This document shows positions 1 to 12,910 of a stretch of 64,000 nt of DNA, one piece after another. Positions within the stretch are counted from its first letter, which is position 1; the number at the start of each line of letters is the position of its first letter. This DNA is from Linum tenue (Eukaryota; Streptophyta; Magnoliopsida; Malpighiales; Linaceae): assembly GCA_946122785.1 (NCBI GenBank), contig CAMGYJ010000009.1:24153633-24217632 (forward strand), given 5' to 3'. Under the pieces are notes generated by a model. That model was not told the DNA's origin. It did no database searches and saw nothing but the letters and a program-made list of their open reading frames with translations. Both the position numbers and the translations under genes were made by a program.

Positions 1-630
1 CTTAGATACCTCAAAGGGGCACCTGGACAAGGCCTTCTTTATTCTAAAGACACTAAACTCGAGTTGAAGGGATTCAGTGATTCTGACTGGGCTACATGTC
101 CAGATACCAGAAAATCTATAACTGGATACTGTACTTTTCTTGGATCTGGAATTGTCACATGGAAGAGCAAAAAGCAGAAGACAGTATCCAGGTCCTCCTC
201 TAAAGCAGAATACAGAGCGTTGGTTAGCTTGAGCTGTGAAATTGAATGGTTAATCAGACTACTCAAAGATTTTGGAGTAGCACATCCTCAAGCAGTCAAG
301 GTATTTTGTGACAATCAATCAGCAATTCACATTGCTGAAAATCCAGTGTTCCACGAGAGAACCAAACATATAGATGTGGATTGTCACGTGATAAGAGAGA
401 GGGTTCAGTCTGGGTTGATTGCTCTACATCATGTATCAACTGATTCTCAACCTGCAGACATTTTCACCAAGAGCTTATCAGTGATCGCTTTGCATCTTTG
501 TTGTCCAAGCTGGGAGTATATGATATATACTCGCCAGCTTGTGGGAGGGTAATAGAGAGGCGAGATGATCACCTCCAGGTGATCCGAGTTGCTCAACAGC
601 AACCAAAGTATTCAGCTCTGCTCCAGAAAT
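1..630 (+). pseudogene. Ty1/copia pol, RNase H end (partial, frameshifted)
   Basis: Reads in frame from base 1 through the C-terminal end of copia-type pol. The RNase H domain is recognisable: the FSDSDWATCPDTRKS block with the first catalytic Asp, SKAEYRAL with the Glu, and FCDNQSAIHIAENP with the next Asp, followed by ERTKHIDVDCHVIRE and the QPADIFTKSL tail that ends most plant copia polyproteins. Near base 478 the reading frame shifts. The usual ending (SLLSKLGVYDIYSPACG) continues in another frame to a stop near 630, whereas the original frame stops at 552. The reverse transcriptase and everything upstream lie beyond the left edge. Catalytic residues look intact, but with the frameshift and no visible 5' part the fragment is unlikely to be expressed as a functional polyprotein. 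Family assignment is firm; lineage within copia is not resolved. Confidence 0.93.
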
Positions 631-649
631 GAAGAACAAGACGAAGAAC

Positions 650-950
650 AAGGAGCAGAGCAAACGACTGCGTCTTGCTTCAAGTGCAAGCCAGGAATGG
701 TGGCATTTTCCACCACAACCTTTAGTTCCGATTTAACTGTAGATAATACACGTGTATAGCATTCATATGGTAGTTTCATTTGTTAGTTTCTATTAGTCGT
801 TAAACTACAGTAATTAGACTTTTAAACCTCTATATATATATGGTTTTACATCATGGAAAAGGGGCTCAGTGAGGCATTTCCCCCAAATATGTTACTTCTT
901 CTCATCCTTTGCTGATTTTGGAATTCGTTAAGGCCATTCCAGGACATGCG
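650..950 (+). mobile_element. Probable 3' LTR of the copia element
   Basis: The stretch directly downstream of pol has the composition of a plant copia LTR: a T-rich section with repeated TTAGTTTCTATTAG-like words, a TATA box at about 830-843 (CTATATATATATGG), then a C/T-rich leader. I could not fix the LTR ends, because the 5' LTR is outside the window and no second copy is available for comparison. The bounds are approximate. Confidence 0.45.
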
Positions 951-1837
951 GATAATTTCCCCTTCCTCTCGTTTCTTGTTGTTCACAGGTGGTTATTTCT
1001 CTCATTCCAGATGTACAAGAGGACCACGATTGTATGTTTAGCGTGTACTCATTCATACAGTTCCACAGTTGTTAGAATGAAAGGCACATCAGTCTATACT
1101 CTATTGAACAATCCAAATATCCAGTAGGGTCAGTAATCAGTATGCGGGCTTCTGCGTCGGAATTATAGCCCAACTACATAAGACGGAGTTCAACCCAAAC
1201 ACGTGAAAAATATGATATTTCAGCTCCTGCCTGGCCCAATCTATGTCACATCCCACTTCGGCCCAGTTTCACTTCCTCTGCTACGCGTTGAAAGTAAAAG
1301 AGGAAAACATATAATACAAGGGCTCAACTTCAGTACTGCACCAAGCCCAAATATTCAGCCCAAGTCCCTGGACATGCAATTCCAGTAGAGCATGAGCCTC
1401 CCTCCCTCCCCTCCATCCTTCCCATCCCTTTTCAATTTTCATTTTCGATTTGCTCGGACACAGACCACTTTAAAAAAATTTAATAGCTGACATTATTCCT
1501 AAAGTTGTACACAAGGCTTTCCATAAATACACAAAAATAGTTACCCGAAATTATACAAAAATAAAATAAAACATAAGAAGTAAAATGAACATTCAAAAAA
1601 GCTAACAACAACGGTTTGCAGTTTGCAGGATGCTCGAAGAAATGCACGATGTATGAGAAGATTCAATAATTAGTGTGCATATCTCGGCATAGGTGTGTGT
1701 TTCTTTATTTGAACGAATAATAGAATTGTCTATTTGGCGCTTCATAAAATTATGTTGTTGTTAAGAAAATGTAGAAACCCGTACATTCCCCGCTCCCAAA
1801 TGGCAGCAGGTTGTATTGGGACATTCTTTCACATACC

Positions 1838-1881
<44 letters not shown>

Positions 1882-4299
1882 AAAAACAATAGTTTCAAAA
1901 TTATAAACGTCCCTATAACCCAAAATTTGGGGATAAGCTATGACACGTACATAATTCCTAACCGCATATGGGTTTAGTACTAATGAGTAGAAAACCCTGA
2001 GCATGAATATGCATTAAGTTTGTTGTGTATTGAAAAAGTCTTCCAGCATATCATTCCAAGAAGCAAGTTATATACATTGGGTGACCTCGCTTTTGTATCG
2101 ATATGAAGAGAATAATAGGATTAACGCCCAAACTTCCTAGATTATATAATAGTTATTCATCGTTGTTGAATTACGATAGATTGACAATATTTTGAACTAC
2201 CATGACAACAATTAATTTATAAAATTGCTTCATTGCGTTACATCCAACGATCGTGATCACAAAGACGTATGATCAAACAATTCATAACATGGTTTATAAC
2301 GTCTTAAAAACTAACACGACTCATGACAACATTGAGTTGGATCGATTCTAAAATCCCGGTCCATTCCAGTTAGTCAGACTAAGTTTTTATTCGGCCTGCA
2401 CGAAGGATCCGAGGCCGCCCTTTTAACTAACGTCCACGAGGGAATAGGACACAATAAACAGACTACCCACCGCCACGGCAACGGCCAACGGCAAAGGACA
2501 AGAATGGAGGACAGCAGCAGGACGACAAATCCTGGATTTCACGACAAAATCCCAAAAGAGAGGTGTTTATGAATCTCTTTCTTTGAACGATTCATTCATT
2601 CATTCTCCTTGCCGTCCGGGAACTTCCACCCATTTGCATCCTTTTCCTTAAATTCCTATGTTTACCAATTCAAACCCCTCACTCACTCACGCCCACTTAA
2701 TTTTAAACCCTATCACAAATTCCATGATCTCAAATTGCCAACGTGTATCATAAGTGTCCTCAACCAGAAAGTCTTCCTCCCTTTCGCTATCAATTCAACA
2801 CTTATTTGTTTCATTTGATATCTATGCTAATAAGTCAATTTATATATCCGTCGTGGTTTTTATTGATCTAAAAATTCGTATAATCGTGAACGATTAAATC
2901 AAGTTGAATTATTGATCAAGATATGTTTATATTAGTGCGCGGATGCATACAAACTTGTAAACAGAAAAACCGTTTTAATGTCGCATAATAGATATTCTAA
3001 TGAATATCGATACATTACTAGAATACATAAATTGCAACACATAAAAATTTATCTCTCTCTTTATGCTCATATCACTTCGAAAATAAATCCAGACATATTC
3101 AAAGTTTGGTACTGTTTTGAACACTCAAAGTTTAGGAAATGATAGGATACAGAACCCAGCAAGAACTACAAAACCTACAAAGTTTCGTGTCTTAATATCG
3201 CCCCTGATTTGATCATATCAGATGGTAATATGATTCATATAAGAGGTGGTCAAACACGAGTTTTGTAACTCAGAGTTCTGTACCGTAACCCAATCCTACT
3301 GTCCATATAAAATTGAGTTGATTACATCATAATTCTCATCGACAATAACCTAACCATTTGGAAACAAATTGAGATCATTAATTATTGCATATATTGCATT
3401 GCATGACAGTAAAGTAAGGATTTAGAACCATTGGTACCGAATTTTATTTTTTCCAAGCGGAAAAGGACAAAATATGTCATCCAATTCCATCTTATATATT
3501 GGTCATCATGTGTGGTGTGGGTTATCTTTTACTTTCCCATTGTTAGTGCCGATGGTCAAACATTTGAATGGAAGCAGCTAAATATTCTTTCTCTTATTAT
3601 ATCTCCACCAGAGATTTAAGAATGGGGAAAATGAGACGATAAAAGGACACGAAGAAGGAGATTTAACAAAGTGCATATAGAAAATGATAATATCTCAATA
3701 GAGGATCCCGCACTTTGTTTTCTTTGAGAAGCGACATCCACGTTATTATCGTCTTGATCATTCATTTTCCACCCTTTTACTTTGCCATCAACCCTTGTAC
3801 CAATCCTGCAAATCCACAATCCACTTCCAACTCTAGTTGTTGGTCTCCGTTGGTAGATGCTGCCCCCCACCACCTCAACGGCCACATTCACTCATCTCAA
3901 CTTGATAGCATGATTAAGGCATACAACTTATCGTACGGATAACTTGATAGAGAAGTCGGTTTTTATAATATGGTGTAAGCTAACTCAACTCTGATATAGT
4001 AGATCACTTCGTGGTTGTTTGAAACATGTAGATATTGGCTTGTTTTGTTTGTGATCGTGTTGAAAAAGATTACAATATCTTTCGTCATATATTCTCTTCC
4101 AATGAACTTGTTAAATTGTTCGTTAAAACTCATTTCATGAGGACATATGGAGACTCGCCCATTATGGAGCATTGGTAGGCCAGCCTCGCTAGGCAAGTGA
4201 GATGGTACTATCAACGAAGCTCCGAGGCTTGGCCTCACCAGTGAGGCATAAAACCTACCAAGACGAGGAAGGAAACGAGAACACATCCCATGCCAATTA
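951..4299. other. Intergenic, no gene recognised
   Basis: AT-rich sequence with short, compositionally unconvincing open frames only. I see no splice-consistent gene, RNA gene or clear mobile element apart from the TTA microsatellite at 1839-1880. The GC-richer stretch around 2400-2560 could be part of a promoter or leader, but nothing downstream supports a gene. Confidence 0.5.
1839..1880. repeat. (TTA)14 microsatellite
   Basis: Uninterrupted TTA/ATT trinucleotide run of about 14 units. Confidence 0.97.
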
Positions 4300-4567
4300 G
4301 GGGTCATTTGGATGGTGAATTTCTGAAATGAGGAAACTTGACCCAATTGTCTTACACTTGCCTCACAAAAACTTATCAATTCAGAATACTTGCCCCTTCG
4401 CCTTCTGTGTCAATTCAAAACGATGCAAAACGAGGCAATTTGAATTGCCTCGTCCTAATTGTTGCATCCCCATTGTGTGTTGATAACAAGACTATTTGAC
4501 CTAATTGCTTTATTTGAAGACAACTAAAACAAATTGTCTCATCCAATTCCATCATCCAAACGATCGG
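4300..4567. mobile_element. Harbinger-like MITE (degenerate)
   Basis: Imperfect terminal inverted repeats: GGGGTCATTTGGATGGTGAA on the left matches the reverse complement of the right end (CGTTTGGATGATGGAATT) with a few differences. The left end follows TTA, the target site usual for PIF/Harbinger elements; the right flank no longer shows it. The interior has repeated GAGGCAA/TTGCCTC words. No coding capacity. Confidence 0.45.
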
Positions 4568-5278
4568 GATCTCGTCTCCGGCTCGCCTAGCCAACAGGCC
4601 TAAAAAGAGATGCCATGTTGATTAGGTGATTTCCTTTCTATTCGAAAGTACTTTATGGATATACCTGGATATACCAACAACTTTCGATGGATATACCAAG
4701 TTCGAGTCTATGCATCCATGTCAATCTTGATTCTTGACAAGGGAAGGGGTATAAGTTCGAAAGAAAAAGTTTTGATTTGGTATTGCTAATTACACATATT
4801 TCATTTTCATAAAAACCTTCCCATAAACTTTATTTGAAGAGTTGTGAATCGTATTATTAACGACGATGAATTCAAATTAGTCAATTCTTTTTTTTGAAAG
4901 TCAAATTAGTCAAATTAGATTTGCTTGATTACATATACAAATTATTCTCTGTTCAGCTTCAGATTTCTACCCTCCATTCAATGAAAAAGGTGGATACTTT
5001 GATGACTAATTATCATGGTGGGGCGATAGATGGGTAGATAGATACAGTGACATGATGATCAAAGCATTCAGCAGCGGCAAACAATGAATTGACATGGCGA
5101 CATTGCTGCGCTTACGCAATTCTCTATACAAACCTGTGGTGGTGGGAACCAAAAGGAATCCCACCAACATAACTAAGTGCTTTGCGTCACCATATCACAT
5201 TCAGAGCTCAACCCAAGAAGAAGAAGACCCTCCTCCCTCCTTCCATTTTACAAGGCAATCCAACAAAGTGCAACAACC

Positions 5279-5309
<31 letters not shown>

Positions 5310-6240
5310 AGAGTTAAAAATCCTTGGGTTGGGTGGATGGAAATCCATCTCCTCTGCTTTTTCCCCTCTCTCCCCTGCCTGCAGAATCTCCATAAAGGAA
5401 TTCTTTCCATCTGCTGCTTAGAAAATTTATTAGAAAACAGAGAAGATGCTAATATCCCTACATATTATTAATGTGTTCCTTTTTTCTCTGCTTTCGAAGA
5501 AAAGGTAAAGGGAGAGGTGAGAAGAAGAGATGCTGCTGCTGATTGATCCAGAAAAGTGGTCTTGACCTTCCAAAGTGTGTTTAGAGGCACCTTGTCCTAG
5601 TGTGATGTGATGAGTTCAAACAAACACACAGATTAGATTCTGCCTGTCAGTCAGTCCTCAAGGTCAAAACCCCTGATATGCTGATGCAGAGACAGGCATA
5701 CATATCGGGAAGGGAAAAGGGGTGGGGGTTTGGGAATCTGGAGTTTGGACCCATATCCATCCTTAGCTGTAACGGACGGTTCTGTTTGCCACACACACAG
5801 AAGGGCAAATTTTCATTTATGCAGCCATTTGCTAGTATGGGAGTGGGGCGGGTTTGAGGCATCTTTGTCCGGGTTGTCTCCCGTTTCAAACTTAGTATCG
5901 GTACTTAGATTTTGGGATACTTCGTTGATAAACGAAGATCAACCAACAAATATTATGCGCAAAGAGATTTTGAAAGTCGTAACACTATGGCAAATGTCAA
6001 GAGGATTTTATTAGCTTTTGAAATTTAGGATACTATTGGTAACATAAAATGACATTGTTGTTCATCAGTTGGTACTCAGGGGAATGTCACCAAGTGCATC
6101 CATTGCGAAATTTTCTTCGAGTACTTCACATAGACGCAATCAATACGAAGATTCCTCGCACTTACTAGAGAAGAGTTGGCAAAACTGACCCTCTTCTGCT
6201 TGCAGCAAGATTCTTGCTTGCTGTGCTCTTGGAAGAAAAA
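4568..6240. other. Intergenic, with 29-bp poly-A tract
   Basis: No gene recognised. A run of about 29 A residues lies at 5279-5307; the open frames that cross it encode poly-lysine or, on the other strand, poly-phenylalanine and are artefacts. The right end leads into the likely 3' untranslated region of the minus-strand U-box gene. Confidence 0.55.
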
Positions 6241-6606
6241 GACTTATGCCAGATGTTCATGGATTAAACCCAGTAACTTGTTTACCATTTTCTGTACTGT
6301 TCATTCAGCTCCATACATTGCACAAGTATGAACTGGTAACTGCTAAACTAGAAACACTTATACCTCCCTCCCCGTTCTTTTCCCCCAAACTAACACCAGA
6401 CTGAGAAGGGAACAGCAGTAATAACTAGCAGCTCCTGTAACTTGCCTCTCTTTATCATTATCACCTCCATCTCCTAAAAATCTCAATCAAAGAATTCCTA
6501 ACCAAAACAGGTCCCCAAAAGAACCTCCAAATTACAAAAGAAAGAAAGAAGAAAGTTGTATAATCGACACATAACAACAAAAAGCTGCCTTGCCTGTATG
6601 TTCTTG

Positions 6607-8811
6607 TTACAGTACTGGAACCGAAATGGCCATACGAACCGAGACATCCCCGACGAAACTCGAATCCCTAGTCGGCGCCACATTCGCACCACCGGCATAC
6701 ACCGCCCTTGAATACCCACTCAACCTCACCTCTGCAGCATTGCCATTCTCACACCTCTGAAACACTCTAGCAAGCGACGCGGCCTTCCTCCTCGCCCTCT
6801 TCGTCCCCGTGAACAGAAGGGAATGCACCAAACCGGCCAAAGCTGGCGCCTTTAACACCTTCTCCGTTGCTGCCATCCCGCCACACCGGCAGAGCTCCAG
6901 CAATGCCGCCACCGCATTCTCTTTCCCTCTTGGCGTGCCGCACCTCATCATCCCAATCAACCCTGCCAGTGCAGCGTCCTCCTTTACCACCGCCGCAGCC
7001 CCTGCAGGCTGCCGCAAGATCAATGCGAGAGCACCCGCAGCCTCCTCTGCCACCCCATCATTCCCCATTGCCGCCACCAGGGCGGCCACGGCTCCAGCCT
7101 CGATCATCCTGCCGCAATTCTCCGAATGTGTCGACAGGTTGAACAGGGCAGTGACCGCGTCCTTCTTACCTCGAGGCGTCCCGTCCCTTAGCAGTCGGGA
7201 CAGAGCTTCGACGGCGCCATCTTCGTCGGCGATCTTCTTCTTGTAGTCATGAACTGCTGAGAGGCTGAACAGAGTTGCTGCTGCGTTCTCCCTAGCCTCG
7301 GTAGTCAACCCGAACCTCAGCACTTCCACGATCGACCCCAGACAACGTTGTTCGTCCATGATCCGGCTCTTGTTCTTGTCGTAAATCGACAAATTCAGCA
7401 TTGCCGTCACTGAATTCTCCTGAGCCACTGGATTCTGAGACGACAGGAGATCGCGGAGGTGAGGGATCGCCCCAGCCTCGGCGATAAATCCACGATTTTC
7501 CTTCCCTGTTTTCGCCAGAAGCCGAATCTCACGAGCTGCTACGGTTTTCTCACCTTGCGAGCCATTGGCAAGGTGTTTAACGAGAAATGCTGATGTGGCC
7601 TTGTTGGCTTCCACGGCTGCTTTGGTGGGCAAAGCCGCAGCGAATGGCTCAGGAGACGATGTCGACGCTGAAGCAGCACCGTCGGGGCCCTCCGGAGCAT
7701 CGTCGTGAGGGATCCCATGAGCTAGACACCATTGATTGATCAAATTTCTTAAGGCTTTGTTTGGGACAAGGCGAGTGTTTGACAACATTTGCCCAGTTTT
7801 CGGGCAGTTGCAATGCCCTTCCTCCATCCACCGCGAGATAGAGCCCCGATCGTAAGTCTGCCCGGTAGAGATGATCACGGGATCATGCATCAAATCCAGA
7901 GAAATCGGGCAGCAGAAGTCCTTTGGGATTGTTACGAAAGTATCAGCAATCTCCTGAGAAATAAGCCCTCTCCTCTGTTTTTTATGACTACTAGTACTAT
8001 GGACAAATTCTGGTTCTTCTCTATCATCAATTCCAAACAACAAAAACCTAGAGTACCTCACAATTGCGACGAATCCGTTGAGGACCGAAGCCGGCGGCTC
8101 GACATCGCCCTCGTGGCTGACAATTTGCTCCTCCAGGTACTCAATTTCAGCTCTGCAAGATTTCGCATCGGAAATCCCCAATTTCTCGACGAAGAAGAAT
8201 CTCAAGTTGGACTCAGGAGGAATCTTCCCGTTCTCGAACTCATCGAGAAACGAGAAGAATTGAAATCTTAGGGTTTCATCGTTCTTATCGATGTGCAGTT
8301 TTGACCGCCTGGCTTGCCTCTGCAAGAGCTCAATTTGTTCTCTGACATCCAAGCTTAGTATCACATCCCCAAAGGGGAAAACATCCAAGAGGGTTAAAAT
8401 CTCCTGGTCGAGGTCATGGAAATGGCCGGAGATTGACTGGTTCTGAAGCAAGAGCCAGAGCTTACTGGATTGGACGCAGTAGTCGAGCAGGATTTTGGAG
8501 CGGTACAAGACGAGGTAGAGCTCCTTGAGGCAAACGACGGCGTTTGGCGGGAGGGAGGAAACTGAACCGCCGTAAGCATCTTTCAAGTAATCCAGTAGAA
8601 CGAGGAAGACTTCGATCTTGCGGATTAAAGAGCGGGAATTCCTGCGCTGGAAGAAGGTGGAGTTGCCGGAGAAGCAGGTGACGAGGTCGGCCGCCACGGC
8701 GGCGAGAGTCTGCAGGAGGGCGACTTCGTTTAGGTCCACGGGGGCCAAGAAGGCTTCCAGTGAGGGGGATCTCCGGCGCCGGAGTGAAGAAAAGATTGCC
8801 GCTGTCGCCAT
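6607..8811 (-). CDS. PUB17: U-box/ARM-repeat E3 ubiquitin ligase, PUB17 type
   Basis: Single-exon gene of 734 codons, close to the roughly 730 residues of Arabidopsis PUB17 (tobacco ACRE276 orthologue). The N-terminus (MATAAIFSSLRRRRSPSLEA) is the family signature, followed by the UND domain (about 20-260), a linker with basic SHKKQRR (about 275-281, possible nuclear signal), the U-box (about 295-368: DFCCPISLDLM, DPVIISTGQTYDR, CPKTGQ), and armadillo repeats (about 400-700) with repeated AVTALFNLS-type helices. The U-box recruits E2 enzymes; the ARM repeats bind substrate. Family members act in the nucleus as positive regulators of Cf-9-, N- and flagellin-triggered defence and cell death (established for the family, inferred here). 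The start is the first ATG in frame and matches the conserved N-terminus. The coding sequence is GC-richer than its surroundings. PUB16 is the closest alternative. No defects seen; the gene looks functional. Confidence 0.95.
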   Translation of the reverse strand: MATAAIFSSLRRRRSPSLEAFLAPVDLNEVALLQTLAAVAADLVTCFSGNSTFFQRRNSRSLIRKIEVFLVLLDYLKDAYGGSVSSLPPNAVVCLKELYLVLYRSKILLDYCVQSSKLWLLLQNQSISGHFHDLDQEILTLLDVFPFGDVILSLDVREQIELLQRQARRSKLHIDKNDETLRFQFFSFLDEFENGKIPPESNLRFFFVEKLGISDAKSCRAEIEYLEEQIVSHEGDVEPPASVLNGFVAIVRYSRFLLFGIDDREEPEFVHSTSSHKKQRRGLISQEIADTFVTIPKDFCCPISLDLMHDPVIISTGQTYDRGSISRWMEEGHCNCPKTGQMLSNTRLVPNKALRNLINQWCLAHGIPHDDAPEGPDGAASASTSSPEPFAAALPTKAAVEANKATSAFLVKHLANGSQGEKTVAAREIRLLAKTGKENRGFIAEAGAIPHLRDLLSSQNPVAQENSVTAMLNLSIYDKNKSRIMDEQRCLGSIVEVLRFGLTTEARENAAATLFSLSAVHDYKKKIADEDGAVEALSRLLRDGTPRGKKDAVTALFNLSTHSENCGRMIEAGAVAALVAAMGNDGVAEEAAGALALILRQPAGAAAVVKEDAALAGLIGMMRCGTPRGKENAVAALLELCRCGGMAATEKVLKAPALAGLVHSLLFTGTKRARRKAASLARVFQRCENGNAAEVRLSGYSRAVYAGGANVAPTRDSSFVGDVSVRMAISVPVL

Positions 8812-9138
8812 TTTGTCAAAAAGAAATCGAATTTAGAGGGCGACCCAGTAAGTGAAGAGGGGGATTGCAGTAGAAAATGAAGGAAAGAATGAATCTTTTC
8901 TTGAGGGCTATGGAGAAGAGAAGAAAAGAAAACCCCCTTTGTACAGAGAGAGAGAGAGAGAGAGAAGGAGAGGAGATTGTTTGGTGGAGGAGACGAAGGA
9001 GGAGGAGGAAGAAATGAGAAGAAGGAGGGAAAAGGGTAAGAAAGAGGGGCAGGATGGGGTTTTTGCTGCACTGTAGTTGTCGTTTGCCCCAGTTCTTGGG
9101 TTGAATCTTCAAAGTTTTAATTCTATATTTTATTTATA
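8812..9138 (-). promoter_or_regulatory. Leader and TATA box of the PUB17-type gene
   Basis: Upstream of the minus-strand ATG is a leader rich in CT/GA (GA dinucleotide run at 8945-8966 on the plus strand). A TATA box reading TATAAATA on the minus strand lies at 9131-9138, which would put transcription start near 9100 and give a leader of roughly 290 nt. CT-rich leaders are common in plant genes. The transcription start is inferred, not seen. Confidence 0.5.
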
Positions 9139-9281
9139 ATTTAGGGAAAGGGCAAGATTTATTGTAGTCTATGGGGAAGCCAACTGGTGTTTTTATTATT
9201 AAAAAATAATATTCGGGATGACAATTTTATGGGCAAGAATTAAAAGGCAAAGGAAAAAAACTGCCGGAAATGCGCGTCTTC

Positions 9282-9308
9282 TAGAGAGAGAGAGAGAGAG
9301 AGAGAGAG
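9282..9308. repeat. (GA)13 microsatellite
   Basis: AG dinucleotide run upstream of the PUB17-type promoter; GA tracts near plant promoters can bind GAGA-type (BPC) factors, but no function is shown here. Confidence 0.9.
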
Positions 9309-10871
9309 TTTCTTTGTTATGACTTATGACTAAAATGGCTTTTTCTGCTTGTTTCCGCAAAGTAGAAAGTACCACTCTTTGTTGGTCAAATGGATCACAT
9401 TAGTCGAATCGCTAATTAAAAATTGCGGCATAATTCCTTTTCTGTCCAAGGCGGTTGTTATTAATTAAAAAATAAACACCAATTACACGGCATAAGAAGT
9501 TAATGTCAAAAATCAAAACGCCATCAAAATGTCCATAAAAAATGTCAAAAATCAAAACAATAAAATTATAGACAAGAAACTTGGAGAATATATGGTGCAT
9601 TGGTGCTAATAGTGTAACACCTTTTAGTGTTCGCATCATACTAACAATATTCATTAAGTGTATTATGGTAACTACCTGCTTATAGGTTATAGTAGCTCCC
9701 TCTCCTTTTTCATCGGTTACTTTTGGATTTCAACAACAAATTATAACTTGATAACTAAACTTAATAGATGTTAAGATTTAGTATCAAATTAATTTTTTAT
9801 ATAATTCATAAAAATATTGATGAATAATTACATTTTAGTACCAAAAAATTTATGTCTTATATTTTAATATCTAATTATTTTAATTTAAATATAGGCAAAT
9901 ACCATTGTTGTGGATGCTTTCAAAAGTCCTTCTATTTCATCTATATTATAATCGGCTTGTACCTTTTTTTGTTTAAATTTTAATTTTTGTAAAAATAGAA
10001 CGGGTTCATTATGATCTACAAAATATTATCCATTTTCAATAAATGTTGAAGAATATTTTGTTGAACTGCTTGTTACCTGATATTATCAACCTTTTCCATT
10101 ATGTACAACATTTTTATCATCATCATTTTAACTCAAGTTAAAAAAATGTTTCATTATGATCACAAAATTTGATATATTTATGGACAATAAATTTTACACC
10201 GAATATACCACCTTGTATGGGGGGTAGACAATGTTGGTTAGCATTTTCTTATAATCATGTATACAATCTATTTACACTATTGTATATTGCTACCATCATG
10301 ATAGATTTCCATACCGTCATGGTATAATCCTATGTATTATCAAAGTTTATCATTATAGTATAGAATGATAAAATGTGCCTCAATTTTCTTGTTTGTCAAA
10401 GTGAATGTTATTTTGAAGACAATAATTAGTCTAATGTTTATGAGGAAAACATTTGAACTCCGAATAAAAAGAAAAAAGAAAATGTGGTGCTCACAATGAA
10501 GTCAACTAGATTTAGCCATGTTGATAAATTTAGATATCTTGTTGTGCATTTTCTCCTACAACATTACCACTCCTTTTTTTTTTTTTTTTTTTTTTTTGCA
10601 CAATTGATTGATTACAATCTTTGAACAATATTATATTTTATTATGATAAAGAACCTTTATTCGTGGTCGTCATTTTATGATGTTGCATTCAGGTCAAACT
10701 TCGGCCAGTCGGTCGTTGTCGCCTGGGGTTGAACTCGTGGAGCGAGTTAGGATGTCCATTCAGCGACTCTGTAACGATTCTGACTCTCTCCAAACAGCGC
10801 AAGCCCTTATATGTTGGGGAGGTGCTAGTGAAGGGATCATCCGAACACAAGAGTTTTTGGTTTTCCTGCGT
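9309..10871. other. AT-rich intergenic, poly-T at 10574-10598
   Basis: No gene seen. Contains a 25-nt T run at 10574-10598. A GC-richer block at about 10673-10871 has a composition unlike its flanks and abuts a hAT element; I could not identify it. Confidence 0.5.
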
Positions 10872-11529
10872 TAGAGATGGCAATGGGACAGGTTTGCGAT
10901 GAGTTTGCCTAAAACATCCACATCCTCATTTCAAATATCCAAACCTATACTCTCCTCATATCCATGCATAGAACGTTTTGCAACCCCATAACCATATTTG
11001 TGGTATTCGAGTACTCACGAGTAACAATCGCCCCGTACATCCAACATTGTTATACCTAAAATTTTAAATATAGATTTTCAATTATAACACTAAACATACC
11101 TAATAAATCATAAAACCAACAAAGTTACAATAATGCTTAATACAGTTCATCACATCATATCCTAAAACATCCATTAGTCCATAAGATTAAGTATAATACT
11201 ATCCATATCATTCTTCGTCGACTATGAAAGAGTGAAGAGAGAAGTGAGAAAAATAAATTAGGTTTTGGTTTGGGTGTCACTCAATTACAATTCTACCATT
11301 TATTTTTCTTAAGTTACCCTCTCTATTATTGACAGGTTACAATTTGATCATTAATGTGTTTTTAGTAGTGAAAAATACTCATGTTGTGGCAGGTACGAGT
11401 ATGTAAGTGGGGTGGGGACCGGGAGACTAAAATCATACCCGCCTATTCCTAGTCAATGTAAGGATTCTCGAGTTGAATGAGTCGGGGACGGTCGACTACC
11501 CGTGGATCAAGGTTCTATTTCCATCCCTA
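10872..11529. mobile_element. hAT-type non-autonomous element
   Basis: Left end TAGAGATGGCAATGGG and right end ...CCATCCCTA form imperfect terminal inverted repeats of the TAGGGATGGCAA type. The same termini bound the clean element at 13737-14443. The interior is non-coding, with subterminal CCC/GGG-rich words. No 8-bp target duplication is visible, so it is older or rearranged. Confidence 0.6.
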
Positions 11530-12910
11530 CCTATAACATTTGAACAATATTATCGTCATTACTAAATTCAATGGCGAAGTTACGTTGATGAAGGGAAAGA
11601 CTATAGCCATCATCTACTCTCAATTCTCAACATGTAAAATTACATATAAATTATATAATAAATACAAAAAATATAATAGTTTTTTTTTACAGTAAAAAAA
11701 TATATATAATAGTTGATAAGCCTTTTCCTTTAACCTTTTAGCAAGTTCAAATTTTCTGAACGTAAAATTTTAACCTCCATCATCCAATTTTCTGGATGTG
11801 GCACCGACTGAATCTTGGACTAGTTTCCTGGATTATGTTCACCTTATAATACTGCGACTTGCTTAGCTTTGCTACTGAGTCGTGTTTTTTGGGTGGGTGT
11901 GGTCAATAATTTCTTTCTTTCTTTCAATCTGCTCCTCTTATTATTTCTTGGTTCTCCAGTCGTCTGCGTGCAGTTGCGCAGAGGAAGATTCAATGCAGTG
12001 GGAAGCGGGGTTGAAAATGACTCCCTCCTCCATTATATTGCCTTCTTTTTCCTTGTCCTTCTTTTTGTTTGAGCAAATGGAATGGATAATACTTTATTTT
12101 TCCTTCCAAACTGGTTCTTGTCCATTCGTTTTTCTCTTCTGCTCTAAACTACACTCTATTCCACACGGTGTTAAGAGAAAGAGAGAGATGACCAGAAAAG
12201 AGAGATGCTTTCTTTACTTAAAGTCAAACCCATTCTTTCTAGACGTAACTACTCTTAATTACGGTAATTAATTATAGATAGAGATTTACTTTCGCCAGAT
12301 GAGACTTGAAAGAGGGCGGTAAATTTGGTGCCTTTATGATTGTGGTGGGTGGGTAGTAGGCAATAACGGTAAAATAAATGGGAAAGTGGAAGTCGTCATC
12401 TTCTTCTTCTTCTTCTAAATTTATCCTGTGCCTATTCCTGCCCATTAGACGTGTAATAGTAATTTCATCATGGAAAGTAGCTTAGCCGTGCAACCATGGT
12501 GGAAGTGGAGGTAATGGGGTATATGTCACCTGGCTGCCTGTTGTTCTGTTCTATTGATCCATTCCATCATTGACCAATTGTGGAGACGTCTACAAAATTA
12601 CTTGGCCCCAAGTACCTTACTACCGCTTCATGCCTCTGAATAGCAATCAAACTCGTAATTGATGGTATTCGATCCTCTCCGATTCACTCAATGTTGCGAT
12701 TTTTTATGTTAATTGTTTATGGAGTAGGTATGAGTAAAACCCGTAAAAATAAAATTGATGTGAATGGGGCGAGTTTGAATTTTGACTCTTTCGACCCATA
12801 TCACAAATACCCCTTCAATAATATTTCTTTCTTCCTATTTTTATAATATAAACATCACATATTAACCTCATGGAGGATTCATTAAAAAAAAAGCGTTTGA
12901 AATGTAATTG
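11530..12910. other. Intergenic, no gene recognised
   Basis: Short open frames at 11869-12271 lack codon bias and conserved words and I do not accept them. A (CTT)n run sits near 12400. Nothing else is supported. Confidence 0.45.

Noticed and set aside
5094..5471. 125-codon open frame crossing poly-A
   Set aside because: Poly-Lys artefact with no conserved sequence on either side.
6809..7246. Long plus-strand open frames opposite the U-box gene (also 7789-8271)
   Set aside because: They are antisense shadows of a GC-rich coding sequence; no family resemblance, and the minus-strand protein is clearly real.
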